From positions 744,001 through 808,000 of the forward strand of contig NZ_RZGZ01000002.1 in assembly GCF_003990045.1 (NCBI RefSeq): a stretch of 64,000 nucleotides of DNA, read 5' to 3'. This DNA comes from Labedella endophytica (GTDB lineage Bacteria; Actinomycetota; Actinomycetes; Actinomycetales; Microbacteriaceae). The position numbers and the translations under genes are program-made. Shown in pieces: positions 34,370 to 45,120 of this stretch; the stretch's first letter is position 1, and each line of letters starts with the position of its first letter. The notes below the pieces were generated by a model. That model was not told where the DNA came from. It made no database searches and saw nothing but the letters and a program-made list of their open reading frames with translations.

Positions 34370-34834
34370 TCAGGCGCCGGGCTCGATCTCCGGGTCGGGA
34401 CGTCTCGTGTGCTCCATCACCGATCGGGTGCACATCAGCACGAGCACGAGGATCGACGGTACGGCGATCGCCGCCCCGATGAGCGGCTGTGCGAACGAGC
34501 CCTGAATCGCACCGAGCGCGATCGCCAGCTGTACGAGCTGCCAGAACACCGCTCCTCCGCGCGACCACGGTGCTCCTCGTCGGAGCGACAGCGAGATCCA
34601 TGTGACCCAGACGGCCGCGATGGCCGTCAGGACGATGAGCGCGATCGCGCTCGCCATCGATGCGGGCGTGAGGGTGACGACGTCCACGAGCAGGACGACG
34701 ACGGCGACGACGAGGGCGATCGCCTCGATCCCGACGAGAACCACGGCGAGGACGACGGCGCGGGATGGGCGGGTGCGGCGGCCCTCCAGCCCACCGGAGC
34801 GGTCGTCGGGGAGGTCCATCGAGGCAGCGTTCAC
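34370..34834 (-). CDS. Four-helix membrane protein of unknown function
   Basis: A 154-residue protein with four hydrophobic segments (for example VLAVVLVGIEAIALVVAVVV and AIALIVLTAIAAVWVTWISL) between a polar N-terminus and a basic C-terminal tail, TRRPDPEIEPGA. The start is GTG at 34834 or ATG at 34819; neither has a good ribosome binding site. It is convergent with bcp. No family is recognised. Confidence 0.65.
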   Translation of the reverse strand: MNAASMDLPDDRSGGLEGRRTRPSRAVVLAVVLVGIEAIALVVAVVVLLVDVVTLTPASMASAIALIVLTAIAAVWVTWISLSLRRGAPWSRGGAVFWQLVQLAIALGAIQGSFAQPLIGAAIAVPSILVLVLMCTRSVMEHTRRPDPEIEPGA

Positions 34835-35260
34835 AGGCCAATCCCATACAGAGCTATTGATTCGGTTCTACCAGTATGCGACCATATTGGAGGCCGAAAC
34901 GACGCTCTCAGGGTTGCGAGCACGTCCACGCGACGGACCTCCCCCGGAGACCGCCACCCCTGTTCGAACGCCCGGCGCCGATCACCGCGAGCACAACCGT
35001 GTTCACCCGATCAGCGCCCGAGACGTTCGCTGCTGGAGCGACCGACCGCCACAACCTCAGTCCATCGAGCGATGCTCGACGGATGAGTCCGATAGGCGCT
35101 GGTCGACGCAGAGGAGGACGTGTCCGATACGACGGACCACAGCGAACGATCGGTGCCCTCCGATGTGTTCGCGGGTTCCGGCCACGAGACCCTCTCTACG
35201 ACCCCCTGTGGTCGACGACCCCCTGTGGTCGATTCCCCCCGCAATTGAAGGAGTACCCGC
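34835..35260 (+). promoter_or_regulatory. 426-bp whiB upstream region with tandem 16-bp repeats
   Basis: No convincing gene lies here; frames that are open have atypical codon use and run through whiB in another phase. AT-rich sequence around 34845-34890 could hold a promoter. GACCCCCTGTGGTCGA occurs twice, at 35200-35215 and 35217-35232, 29-60 bp before the whiB start, and its GACC/GGTC ends make each unit a partial palindrome. AAGGAG precedes the whiB ATG. A long regulated leader or a tandem operator for a transcription factor is plausible. Confidence 0.5.
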
Positions 35261-35509
35261 ATGGACTGGCGCGACAAATCCGCTTGCCTGACCGCCGACC
35301 CGGAGCTGTTCTTCCCCGTCGGAAACACGGGACCGGCCGTCGACCAGATCGACAAGGCCAAGGCCGTCTGCGGCCGCTGCACCGTCACGGAGATCTGCCT
35401 CCAGTACGCGCTCGAGACCGGCCAGGACTCCGGGGTCTGGGGCGGGCTGTCCGAGGACGAGCGCCGCGCCCTCAAGCGCCGCGCCGCCCGCGCCCGCCGC
35501 GCCTCCTGA
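35261..35509 (+). CDS. whiB: WhiB-family iron-sulfur transcription factor, WhiB1-like
   Basis: An 82-residue WhiB protein. The four cluster ligands are Cys9, Cys37, Cys40 and Cys46 (C-x27-C-x2-C-x5-C), followed by the turn GVWGG at 58-62 and the basic tail RRALKRRAARARR. WhiB1-type proteins carry a nitric-oxide-sensitive 4Fe-4S cluster and bind the vegetative sigma factor. The length and FFPVG motif fit the WhiB1 group. AAGGAG lies at good spacing before the ATG. It is monocistronic, ending in a hairpin terminator. Confidence 0.92.
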   Translation: MDWRDKSACLTADPELFFPVGNTGPAVDQIDKAKAVCGRCTVTEICLQYALETGQDSGVWGGLSEDERRALKRRAARARRAS

Positions 35510-35534
35510 GCGTCCGGCACACCTGACCACCCGG

Positions 35535-35563
35535 ATCCCCGGGGTGCTGAGCACCCCGGGGAT
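35535..35563. terminator. Hairpin terminator after whiB
   Basis: ATCCCCGGGGTGC, a TGA loop and its exact complement form a 13-bp stem 25 bp after the whiB stop. There is no T run, so it may be a factor-assisted or U-less terminator. Confidence 0.75.
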
Positions 35564-35691
35564 TCGCCGTGGTCCGCCCCGGTACGTCTGACGGCGCTCG
35601 ATCCACGGAGCGCCCGGCCGCCGGGTTCCCTCGGCATCCCACGTTCTCGTCACGACCGGATTCCGAGCGGGGGCCGTCGGGCGACGGCGGA

Positions 35692-37185
35692 TCAGCGCGT
35701 GCGCATCCAGCGGAACGGCATGTCGATCGTGACCTCGGTCCCGTTTCCGACCACCGTGTGCCAGTCGATCGTCCCTCCGAGCTCCCCCTGGATCAGGGTG
35801 CGCACGATCTGCGTGCCGAGTCCCGAGCCGACCTTGCCCTCCGGGAGGCCCGCCCCGTTGTCCCTGACGACGACGGTGAGCCTCTCGTCGTTGCGCTGGG
35901 CCTCGATCTCGACGCTGCCCTCGAGCCCGTTGAGACCGTGCTCGACGGCGTTCGTGACGAGCTCGGTGAGGGCCAGCGCGAGCGGCGTCGCGTACTCGCT
36001 CGGCAGCACGCCGAACGATCCCGTCTTGCGCGGATGCGCCGTCGTGTTGTGCGCCGACGCGACCTCGGCGACGAGCATGAGCACACGATCGAAGACCTCG
36101 TCGAAGTCGACCTCCTGCGTCAGCCCCTCCGAGAGCGTGTCGTGGACGACGGCGATCGCTGCGACCCGTCGCATGGCCTGGCCGAGCGCGGCTCGCGCCT
36201 CCTCGGTGTGCGAACGACGCGACTGGATGCGCAGGAGCGAGGCCACCGTCTGCAGGTTGTTCTTCACCCGGTGGTGGATCTCACGGATGGTCGCGTCCTT
36301 CGTGAGGAGCTCACGTTCCTGGTGACGCTGCTCGGAGACGTCGCGGCAGAGCACGATGGCTCCCGTCCGCGCGCCCTGACGTCGCAGCGGGATGGCCCGG
36401 AGGGTGACGGTGACCCCGCGCGCCTCGACGTCGGTGCGCCACGGCGCCCGTCCCGTCACGACGAGCGGCAGCGACTCGTCGGTGAGGTCCTCCGACGGGA
36501 GGATGCGCGTGGTGACCTCCGCGAGCGACTCCCCCTCGAGCTCCTCGCCGAAACCCATCCGGTTGAAGGCGGAGAGGGCGTTGGGGCTCGCGAACGTCGT
36601 CACCCCTTCGACATCGAGCCGGATGAGCCCGTCGGACGCGCGCGGGGCGCCGCGACGAGGTCCCTCCGGGGCGGAGAGGTCGGGGAAGTCGCCCGCCGAG
36701 ATCATCGTGAAGAGCTCGCTCGCGGTGTCGTTGAACGTGAGCTCCTGGCGGCTCGGGGTACGCGCCTCCCCGAGGTTCGTGTGACGAGTGAGGACGGCGA
36801 TGGGCGCGTCGGTCGTCTCGGGGTGCGACGCCCGGAGGCGGCGGAGCACGGGCACCGCTCGGACACGCGTCGGTGTCTCCTCGTACCAGTCCGGAGCGGA
36901 CGAGTCGACGATGGCGCCCGTCTCGAAGGCCTCGGTGACCTGGGCGCGCCACTGCTGCTTGATGCGCTGCCCCACGAAGTCGCGGTAGAAGAGGGTGGCC
37001 GCGCTCGACGGTCGGTAGTGCGCGACCGCGACGAAGCTGTCGTCGTTCGTCGGCACCCACAGCACGATGTCCGCGAAGGCCAGATCGGCGAGGAGCTGGG
37101 CGTCCTGGATCAGCATGTGCAGCCAGTCGACGTCCTCGTCTACCGAGCGTCCCTGGGCGAGAACCAATTCACTGAGCGTCGACAC
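35692..37185 (-). CDS. PdtaS-like sensor histidine kinase (GAF, PAS, HisKA_2)
   Basis: A 497-residue soluble kinase. An N-terminal GAF-like domain (about 1-165), a PAS-like segment (about 180-290), then the HisKA_2 motif IREIHHRVKNNLQTVASLL with His304/305, and a HATPase domain with ALTELVTNAVEHGL, DNGAGLPEG and GSGLGTQIV. This layout matches PdtaS, whose partner PdtaR is an RNA-binding ANTAR regulator; no ANTAR gene is in the window. It lies 9 bp after the CpaE-like gene and may be cotranscribed with it. Confidence 0.88.
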   Translation of the reverse strand: MSTLSELVLAQGRSVDEDVDWLHMLIQDAQLLADLAFADIVLWVPTNDDSFVAVAHYRPSSAATLFYRDFVGQRIKQQWRAQVTEAFETGAIVDSSAPDWYEETPTRVRAVPVLRRLRASHPETTDAPIAVLTRHTNLGEARTPSRQELTFNDTASELFTMISAGDFPDLSAPEGPRRGAPRASDGLIRLDVEGVTTFASPNALSAFNRMGFGEELEGESLAEVTTRILPSEDLTDESLPLVVTGRAPWRTDVEARGVTVTLRAIPLRRQGARTGAIVLCRDVSEQRHQERELLTKDATIREIHHRVKNNLQTVASLLRIQSRRSHTEEARAALGQAMRRVAAIAVVHDTLSEGLTQEVDFDEVFDRVLMLVAEVASAHNTTAHPRKTGSFGVLPSEYATPLALALTELVTNAVEHGLNGLEGSVEIEAQRNDERLTVVVRDNGAGLPEGKVGSGLGTQIVRTLIQGELGGTIDWHTVVGNGTEVTIDMPFRWMRTR

Positions 37186-37194
37186 GGGACCAGT

Positions 37195-38457
37195 CTAGGC
37201 CGAGCGCTCCACGGCGGACCGCGCCACCCGACGGCGACGCGACGGCCGCGCGGCCTCCTTCCTCGTCGCCCGTCGTCCACCCGGATTCGGCTCACTCGCG
37301 ACGACGAGGTGGGCGCGGACGTAGCGGCGGATCTCGGCGACCGCCGCCGATCGCGGCGACACCTCACCCATCGGACGAGCCTCGAGCACGGCGGCGTCCG
37401 CCGTCTTCGCGTCGTTCGGCACGAGCACGGGATCCTCGATCCCCCCGAACCGGCGGAGGGTCGTGACGAGCTGATGACCGGCCCCGACCCCGATGGTCGA
37501 CGACCGGACGCGATTCATCACCGTGTCCACCCGGGTGTCGCCGACCACCTCTCGGAGGTCCGCCGCGGCCCGGATGAAGCGCGTGACGCCCACGGGATCG
37601 GCCGCGCCGACGGCGACCACCCGGTCGGCCGCCCGGAGCGCCGCGATCGTCGCGGCGTTGCGTCGCGGGGCGAAGAGATCGCTCGACAGGCCCTCGTCGT
37701 CCTCGAGCGAGAATCCGGCATCGATCACGACGTGATCCACCCAGGTGCGACACAGCTCGAGCGTGCGCGTGACGCGATCGGCGCTCAACTCCGGCCACCT
37801 CGACGATCGCGAGATCCCCGTGAGCACGGCCAGGCGTCCGACGTCCACGGGGTGGTCCCGACCGACCCGTTCGAGCTCGTCGGTCGTCAAGGCGTCCTGC
37901 CCCACCAATCGGCACGCAGCGGCGAGACCGGGCGCCTCGTCGAGCATCCCCAGCGACGCCGCGACCGACGATCCCACCGTGTCCGCGTCCACGAGGACCA
38001 CCGTCGCGCCGCTGCGCGCGAGCTCGTGGGCGATCGTGATGGCCACCGTCGTGCGTCCTGGGGCGCCGCTCGGGCCCCAGACGGCGACGATCCCTCCGCT
38101 GCGTGCGACGGTACGGGCGGAGACGGACCCGCCGACCACCACGTCGTCGAGGTCGTCGATGGGAGCATCGACCGACACGACGTCGTACACGCCGAGGGAG
38201 ACGGCCAGGCGCCGGGACGACTCCCCGTCGAGCAGGGCGACGAGACGGACTCCTGCGTCGTCGCAGGCCGCGAGGACGGCTCGTGTGAGGTGCTCCCGAT
38301 CGGCCGAGACCACGAGCACGTCCGGGGCGAGGGGCGCGAGGAGGAGCGGGAGGTCGTCGCCGTCGGCGAACCGTGCGACGAGGTCGTGACCGCGTTCCAC
38401 GAGGGCTCCGATGACGGCGTCCTCGAGGCCGCGATCGACGGCGAACGCGATCCTCAT
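37195..38457 (-). CDS. CpaE-like P-loop ATPase (MinD/ParA superfamily)
   Basis: A 420-residue protein. Residues 1-110 look like a receiver-like pseudo-domain without clear phosphorylation site; the ATPase follows with a deviant Walker A, WGPSGAPGRTTVAI (128-141), where Arg replaces the usual Lys, then VVLVDADTVGSSVAASLGM and HVVIDAGFSLEDD. The last 35 residues are very basic. CpaE homologues place Tad/Flp pilus machinery, but no tadA, tadB, tadC or flp gene is here. ATG overlaps the SAF gene stop. Confidence 0.8.
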   Translation of the reverse strand: MRIAFAVDRGLEDAVIGALVERGHDLVARFADGDDLPLLLAPLAPDVLVVSADREHLTRAVLAACDDAGVRLVALLDGESSRRLAVSLGVYDVVSVDAPIDDLDDVVVGGSVSARTVARSGGIVAVWGPSGAPGRTTVAITIAHELARSGATVVLVDADTVGSSVAASLGMLDEAPGLAAACRLVGQDALTTDELERVGRDHPVDVGRLAVLTGISRSSRWPELSADRVTRTLELCRTWVDHVVIDAGFSLEDDEGLSSDLFAPRRNAATIAALRAADRVVAVGAADPVGVTRFIRAAADLREVVGDTRVDTVMNRVRSSTIGVGAGHQLVTTLRRFGGIEDPVLVPNDAKTADAAVLEARPMGEVSPRSAAVAEIRRYVRAHLVVASEPNPGGRRATRKEAARPSRRRRVARSAVERSA

Positions 38458-39083
38458 TCGGTGCCCGCCACGACGGGTACGAGCGCGAGGGCCTCATCGG
38501 CCGCCATCGCCGCGAGTACCGCAGCGACCGCACCGTCGGGGACGGCGAGCTCGACCGAGACGTCCGCCGACCCCGACACGAGTCCCTCCTCCTCGACGAT
38601 CCGCACGACGACCGCCTCCGAGACGAGCACGGACGGGGGCCCCACGTCGTCCTCGCCGGCGCGACCGGACGTCCACACGTCGACCTCGCGTCCCGCCACG
38701 ACCCCCTCCGGGAGTCGGCCGGAGACCGACACGACGACCGGCGATCGCGAGACGTCGCGGGCGGCCCCGACGGCATCCTCGGGGACGAGCTCCCCCGCGA
38801 AGACCGTGCGCGTGGCGACCGCATGGTCGGCGACCGATCCCGGCACGAGGTAGAGCCCCTCGGCGTCGCCGAGCGAGACGTGCACGATCGCGAGCTCGGC
38901 CTCGTCGATCGGGTCGCCGACGACGACCGTCGACGACGCCGCGTAGACGGCGACGGACCGGTCCGACGCCGACACGACGGCCCAGACACCGGCCATCGAC
39001 GCGATCACGAGACCCGCGCCCATGAGGAGTCGAACGTCCATGGTCCGGGGACCGGATCGTCGTCCCCTGCTCAGAACACCCAT
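38454..39083 (-). CDS. SAF-domain membrane-anchored protein (CpaB-like)
   Basis: A 209-residue protein with one N-terminal membrane anchor (LLMGAGLVIASMAGVWAVVSA) and a SAF-type fold (about 40-110; VVVGDPIDEAELAIVHVSLGD ... RTVFAGELVPEDAVG). Such proteins resemble CpaB/FlgA periplasmic assembly factors. GGGGAG stands 7 bp before ATG 39083. It is coupled by a 4-bp overlap to the CpaE-like ATPase, recalling the cpaB-cpaE pair of Tad loci without the rest of the machine. Confidence 0.78.
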   Translation of the reverse strand: MGVLSRGRRSGPRTMDVRLLMGAGLVIASMAGVWAVVSASDRSVAVYAASSTVVVGDPIDEAELAIVHVSLGDAEGLYLVPGSVADHAVATRTVFAGELVPEDAVGAARDVSRSPVVVSVSGRLPEGVVAGREVDVWTSGRAGEDDVGPPSVLVSEAVVVRIVEEEGLVSGSADVSVELAVPDGAVAAVLAAMAADEALALVPVVAGTE

Positions 39084-39159
39084 CGCACAACTCCCCCGTC
39101 CCGACACGACCCCCGTGCCGGGAGCAATCGTGTCAAGGCGTGACGGCCGGGGCCGAATG

Positions 39160-39168
39160 TTATCCACA
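39160..39168 (+). promoter_or_regulatory. Isolated perfect DnaA-box match
   Basis: TTATCCACA matches the DnaA box consensus exactly, between the SAF protein and the HTH protein. A single 9-mer is expected by chance at this scale, and no cluster is present. Confidence 0.2.
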
Positions 39169-39208
39169 ACGCCGGATCGGACCGAGCCCACCGTCCATAC
39201 TCGAAGGC

Positions 39209-39499
39209 ATGGACGCCGTATCCCCCGACTCGATCGGACGATTCCTGACGATCGGCGACGCCTCGGAGATCCTCAACATCTCGTCGGACGAGGTGCTCGA
39301 CCTCGTGCGATCGACCGAGCTGCCCGCGATCCGCGTCGGTAGCCCGCGACGCTGGCGCATCGAGCGCGCGGCACTCGAAGACTTCATCGCCGCGAAGTAC
39401 GAAGAGTCGCGCCGCATGGGCCTCTGGCGGGAGATCGCCGCGGCGAGCGTCACGGACCTCTCCGACACGCGTGACGTCGTGGCGCTGCCGCCCCGCTGA
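39209..39499 (+). CDS. Excisionase/BldC-type helix-turn-helix DNA-binding protein
   Basis: A 96-residue protein. FLTIGDASEILNISSDEVLDLVRSTELPAIRVGSPRRWRIERAALEDFIAA is the MerR-like winged helix of excisionase-family proteins. No recombinase is nearby, so it is a chromosomal regulator, not a phage excisionase. It is divergent from the SAF-CpaE-kinase genes and may regulate them. The last four codons and stop (CCGCCCCGCTGA) are duplicated immediately downstream. Confidence 0.85.
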   Translation: MDAVSPDSIGRFLTIGDASEILNISSDEVLDLVRSTELPAIRVGSPRRWRIERAALEDFIAAKYEESRRMGLWREIAAASVTDLSDTRDVVALPPR

Positions 39500-39518
39500 G
39501 CCCGCCCCGCTGAGCCCG
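39491..39518. repeat. 14-bp tandem duplication across the stop codon of the HTH gene
   Basis: CCCCGCTGAGCCCG occurs at 39491-39504 and again at 39505-39518. The first contains the HTH gene's last codons and TGA. Confidence 0.85.
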
Positions 39519-39524
39519 CCCGTC

Positions 39525-39557
39525 GAACCCGGCCCGCGGGCCAGGTCGGCCCGGTTC
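39525..39557. terminator. Hairpin between convergent genes
   Basis: GAACCCGGCC and GGCCCGGTTC pair with one mismatch across a 13-base loop, between the HTH gene and the stop of the convergent gene, without a clear T run. Confidence 0.5.
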
Positions 39558-40152
39558 AGAGCATGATGCGGTGAACCGCGGCGAACGGGATGAGCAACAC
39601 GTGAGCGACGTCGCGTTGACGGCGCGCCACGCCCCGTTCGTGGAGCGCCAGATCGACGTGGTCGCGGCCGGCGCGATCGATCGTGCCGGATCTCACGCCT
39701 CCTCCGGTGTGGATGTCGACGGAGACTCGACGCCGGCACAGGTCGCGGAGCACGAAGGGCAGCCCGATCCGGTCGGACACCCGAGGACCGCCTCCCGTCG
39801 CCGGAAGAGCGGCGAGGGTGCGCGGCACCTCGGCGGTGGGGACGGTCACCGCCGTGATGGAGGCGATGGGCACGATGCACCCCCGACCCCGCGCATCGGC
39901 CGTCACCGTCTCGCCCGAGATCCAGTCGCGACCGAACGTCGTCGGTCGCAACACGACGCGATCACCGGCGGCGAGCTCGATCGCCAGCGGGGCCGCCGCC
40001 CGTGATCCGGTCGCATGCGCCTCGAGACGCTCCCGCAGGAGGAGGCGACCGACACGCAGTCGCTCGTCGTCCGCCCGGGCATCACGCTCCTCGGCGTCGC
40101 GCTCCGAGGCCAGCTGACTCTCGAGGTCGTCGAACAGATCGTCCCAGCGCAT
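39556..40152 (-). CDS. Actinobacterial protein of unknown function
   Basis: A 198-residue protein. The N-terminus is charged and helical (MRWDDLFDDLESQLASERDAEERD); the rest is beta-rich with LAAGDRVVLRPTTFGRDWI and GGVRSGTIDRAGRDHVDLALHE, resembling an SH3/Sm-like barrel. No signal peptide. ATG 40152 is favoured by the strong GGGAGGGGG upstream. It is divergent from the Rv3235-like gene. I do not recognise a named family. Confidence 0.7.
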   Translation of the reverse strand: MRWDDLFDDLESQLASERDAEERDARADDERLRVGRLLLRERLEAHATGSRAAAPLAIELAAGDRVVLRPTTFGRDWISGETVTADARGRGCIVPIASITAVTVPTAEVPRTLAALPATGGGPRVSDRIGLPFVLRDLCRRRVSVDIHTGGGVRSGTIDRAGRDHVDLALHERGVARRQRDVAHVLLIPFAAVHRIML

Positions 40153-40634
40153 TCCGGCCCCCTCCCGAGGACGCCAGAGTATCGACGCGCGGCGCTCTCC
40201 GGACGCGGTTGTCCCCATGCGTCACGCCTCTGCCGTCCCCCTGTCGAGAGACACCCCCCGATACAGGGAGAGGGGGGACCATTGTCGGTCTCCCACGCCG
40301 TGGATACTCTCTCCACAGGTCACGACCGCGCTCCGCAGGGGGATCGCGGGATGCGCTACGGTGACTCGCACAGACACCCCCGTTCGGGGGTCACAACGTT
40401 GATGCAGACGCGCGCCGATTTGGGGGGCGAGGCGCTGCCACCGGAGGAGGGGCGACCCGCTCCGGCCACGTCCGACCCGTTTCGGGTCCGGTCGTGATCC
40501 CGTCTCTTCACAACTTCTCTTCGCTCGACCACCGTCCGTCCGCGCTTCGGCGCTCTGTCCTCGACCCGTACCCGCTAGCGGCGCGCTCGAGGGACGTCTC
40601 CGTGATCGAGCGCGCCCGGAAATCGGATTCCCGT
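40153..40634. other. 482-bp region without a supported gene, with two hairpins
   Basis: It separates the divergent unknown gene and the Rv3235-like gene. At 40235-40279 GTCCCC-CTGT and ACAG-GG...GGGGAC enclose an 18-base loop containing CCCCCC. At 40376-40391 ACCCCC and GGGGGT enclose GTTC. An open frame from a GTG at 40494 leads into the Rv3235-like gene but has atypical codons (CTT, TCT, CTA, AGG). The region may hold promoters or a small RNA; nothing is certain. Confidence 0.45.
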
Positions 40635-41117
40635 ATGCCCACTGCCTCATCAGCGAGCGCCAGCATGTCCGGCGCCTCGACCGCCCGCTCGACACCGTCG
40701 TCTCCCGCCCGCGCTCGACGGGGCGAGCCGTTCGACATCGACCGGTTCTTCGGACGGCAGGCCACTCCCACGGCGGACCTGCCGGACCCCGCACCGCTGC
40801 TCGAGAACCTCGCGCGCTGCGTCGTCGAGGTCCTCGGAGGGGCTCGCGAGCTCGAGCAGCTCGCACGTTGGGTGAGCGAGGACGTCTACCGCGGCATCCT
40901 GCGCCGATCGGTGCTCGCCCAGCGCGCACGCACACTGTCCGGCGCGCCGGTGGCCCGCCCCGTGCTCCGCATCGGCAGCGTCGTCGTGACGAGCCCGCGC
41001 GACGGCGTCATCGAGGGCGTCGTGGTCGCACACTCACGTCGACGCGCCCGGGCCGTCGCCATCCGCCTCGAGGGCGTCGACCGGCGATGGCGGGCGGTCG
41101 CCATCCACGTACTCTGA
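40635..41117 (+). CDS. Rv3235 family protein
   Basis: A 160-residue protein. After a Ser/Ala-rich N-terminus it has the core LLENLARCVVEVLGGARELEQLARWVSEDVYRGILRRS and the beta-rich C-terminal half with VLRIGSVVVTSPRDGVIEG and VAIRLEGVDRRWRAVAIHVL, the pattern of the Rv3235 family found next to secA in actinobacteria. The function is unknown. The start is uncertain: ATG 40635, ATG 40665 or GTG 40494. The 3' end is followed by a degenerate copy of itself. Confidence 0.75.
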   Translation: MPTASSASASMSGASTARSTPSSPARARRGEPFDIDRFFGRQATPTADLPDPAPLLENLARCVVEVLGGARELEQLARWVSEDVYRGILRRSVLAQRARTLSGAPVARPVLRIGSVVVTSPRDGVIEGVVVAHSRRRARAVAIRLEGVDRRWRAVAIHVL

Positions 41118-41258
41118 TCGGGGAGACCCAGGATCAGAGTACGAGACGATCGAAGCGGCAGTCCCCCCGAGAGCGCCGACCGACGCTGGCGGGCAGGTCA
41201 CCATCCACCTGCTCTGACCGGGACACCCCCGACCACACGACGAAACGATCGAAGCGGC
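41076..41258. repeat. Degenerate 100-bp tandem duplication of the Rv3235-like gene 3' end
   Basis: GACCGGCGATGGCGGGCGGT...CCATCCACGTACTCTGATC (from 41076) recurs from 41175 as GACCGACGCTGGCGGGCAGG...CCATCCACCTGCTCTGACC, and both copies end with CGATCGAAGCGGC. Identity is roughly 80 percent. The second copy abuts the secA terminator hairpin. Confidence 0.8.
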
Positions 41259-41285
41259 GGGCCCGTCAGGGTCCGCCGCTTCGAT
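41248..41285. terminator. Intrinsic-type terminator for secA
   Basis: ATCGAAGCGGCGGGCCC and GGGTCCGCCGCTTCGAT form a 17-bp stem with one G-T pair around GTCA, 18 bp after the secA stop. It serves the convergent secA and Rv3235-like genes. Confidence 0.85.
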
Positions 41286-41303
41286 GGTCTCCGGTCGCGT
41301 CGC

Positions 41304-44171
<2,868 letters not shown>

Positions 44172-44360
44172 GGTTGAACTCCACTCGTGCGTCGTCGACA
44201 TCGACCTCGAACCTCGGCCGGTGCATGTTTGCGGGCAGGGCGGAACCTGCACCACACCATGCTAGTCCGGCGTTCTCGCTCCACGCTGAAAGCGGGCGGA
44301 GCACTGTGCGCTCCGCCCGCCGTCACTCCCGACATCCACGGCGCGCCGCACATCTTCACC

Positions 44361-44397
44361 CCGACACACCTACCGGGTATGCATATGATCCGTATGC
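44361..44397 (+). promoter_or_regulatory. Promoter and candidate PadR operator
   Basis: CCGACA (44361-44366) and TATGAT (44384-44389) are 17 bp apart, a good -35/-10 pair. The inverted repeat GCATA-N7-TATGC (44381-44385, 44393-44397) overlaps the -10, where a repressor would block transcription; the PadR-type protein encoded 43 bp further on is the obvious candidate. Confidence 0.6.
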
Positions 44398-44439
44398 CCC
44401 CACTCGTCGGCGCTCGCGCGCCCGATCATCCGGAGATCC

Positions 44440-45069
44440 ATGACGGTCCGCCACAGCATCCTCGCCATCCTCGCCGTGGGTCCCTGCTACGGATACCAGC
44501 TGCGGTCGGAGTTCGACCGGCGGACCGGGTCCACCTGGCCGCTCAACGTCGGCCAGATCTACACCACTCTCGAGCGCCTCGAGCGCGACCGCCTGGTGCA
44601 GCGCGGCGAGACGGATGCCGAGGGGCACCTGTACTGGGAGATCACCGGCGACGGACGAGCTGCGGTCGCGGAGTGGCTCGCCGACCCCGTCGCACCGGCA
44701 CGGGGCGTGCGGGACGAACTCGCGGTCAAGATCGCGATCGCCTCGACGCTGCCCGGTGTGGACGCGGGCGCGCTCGTGAGCACCCAGCGATCGGCCACGG
44801 AACGGCGTCTCGCCGAGCTCGGCTCCGCCCGCTTCGACGGAGTGCCCGGCGGCCCGGAGGAACGCGCCTGGATGCTGCTCCACGACGGACTCGTCATCGA
44901 CGCCGAGGGCGAACTGCGGTGGCTCGACCGCTGCGCCGACGTGATCGCGACGACGCCCGTCGCCCCCCTCCCCCTGTCGACGACCAGACCCCGCCGGGGT
45001 CGCCCGGCGAAGACGCTCGACCCGGCGGCCGGCGCGGCTACGTCGGCGCTCGCTCCGGCTGCGCCCTGA
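44440..45069 (+). CDS. PadR-family transcriptional regulator
   Basis: A 209-residue PadR protein. The N-terminal winged helix is HSILAILAVGPCYGYQLRSEF ... WPLNVGQIYTTLERLERDRLVQR, with the beta wing HLYWEITGDGRAAVAEWL. The C-terminal vinculin-like dimerisation region covers about 95-180, followed by a low-complexity Ala/Pro tail. PadR proteins usually repress their own gene and a neighbouring transporter; no such transporter is adjacent here. A hairpin terminator separates it from hpf. Confidence 0.88.
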   Translation: MTVRHSILAILAVGPCYGYQLRSEFDRRTGSTWPLNVGQIYTTLERLERDRLVQRGETDAEGHLYWEITGDGRAAVAEWLADPVAPARGVRDELAVKIAIASTLPGVDAGALVSTQRSATERRLAELGSARFDGVPGGPEERAWMLLHDGLVIDAEGELRWLDRCADVIATTPVAPLPLSTTRPRRGRPAKTLDPAAGAATSALAPAAP

Positions 45070-45120
45070 CCGCTCGGCGCCGCCCGCCGCGTACGAGACG
45101 TCGAACCCTCCCGCTCAGCA

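Noticed and set aside
34876-35526. Open frame covering the whiB upstream region
   Set aside because: It overlaps whiB in another phase, and codon third positions are not GC-biased as in real genes here.
35569-38853. 1094-codon plus-strand frame
   Set aside because: Antisense to the PdtaS-like kinase and CpaE-like genes, which have well-defined motifs.
39160-39168. Replication origin signal
   Set aside because: One exact DnaA box only, without further boxes, an AT-rich unwinding region, dnaA or dnaN; chance expectation for a 9-mer in 64 kb is about one half.
39209-39499. Phage excisionase and hence a prophage
   Set aside because: No integrase, att repeat or phage gene is nearby; the protein is a chromosomal MerR-like HTH regulator.
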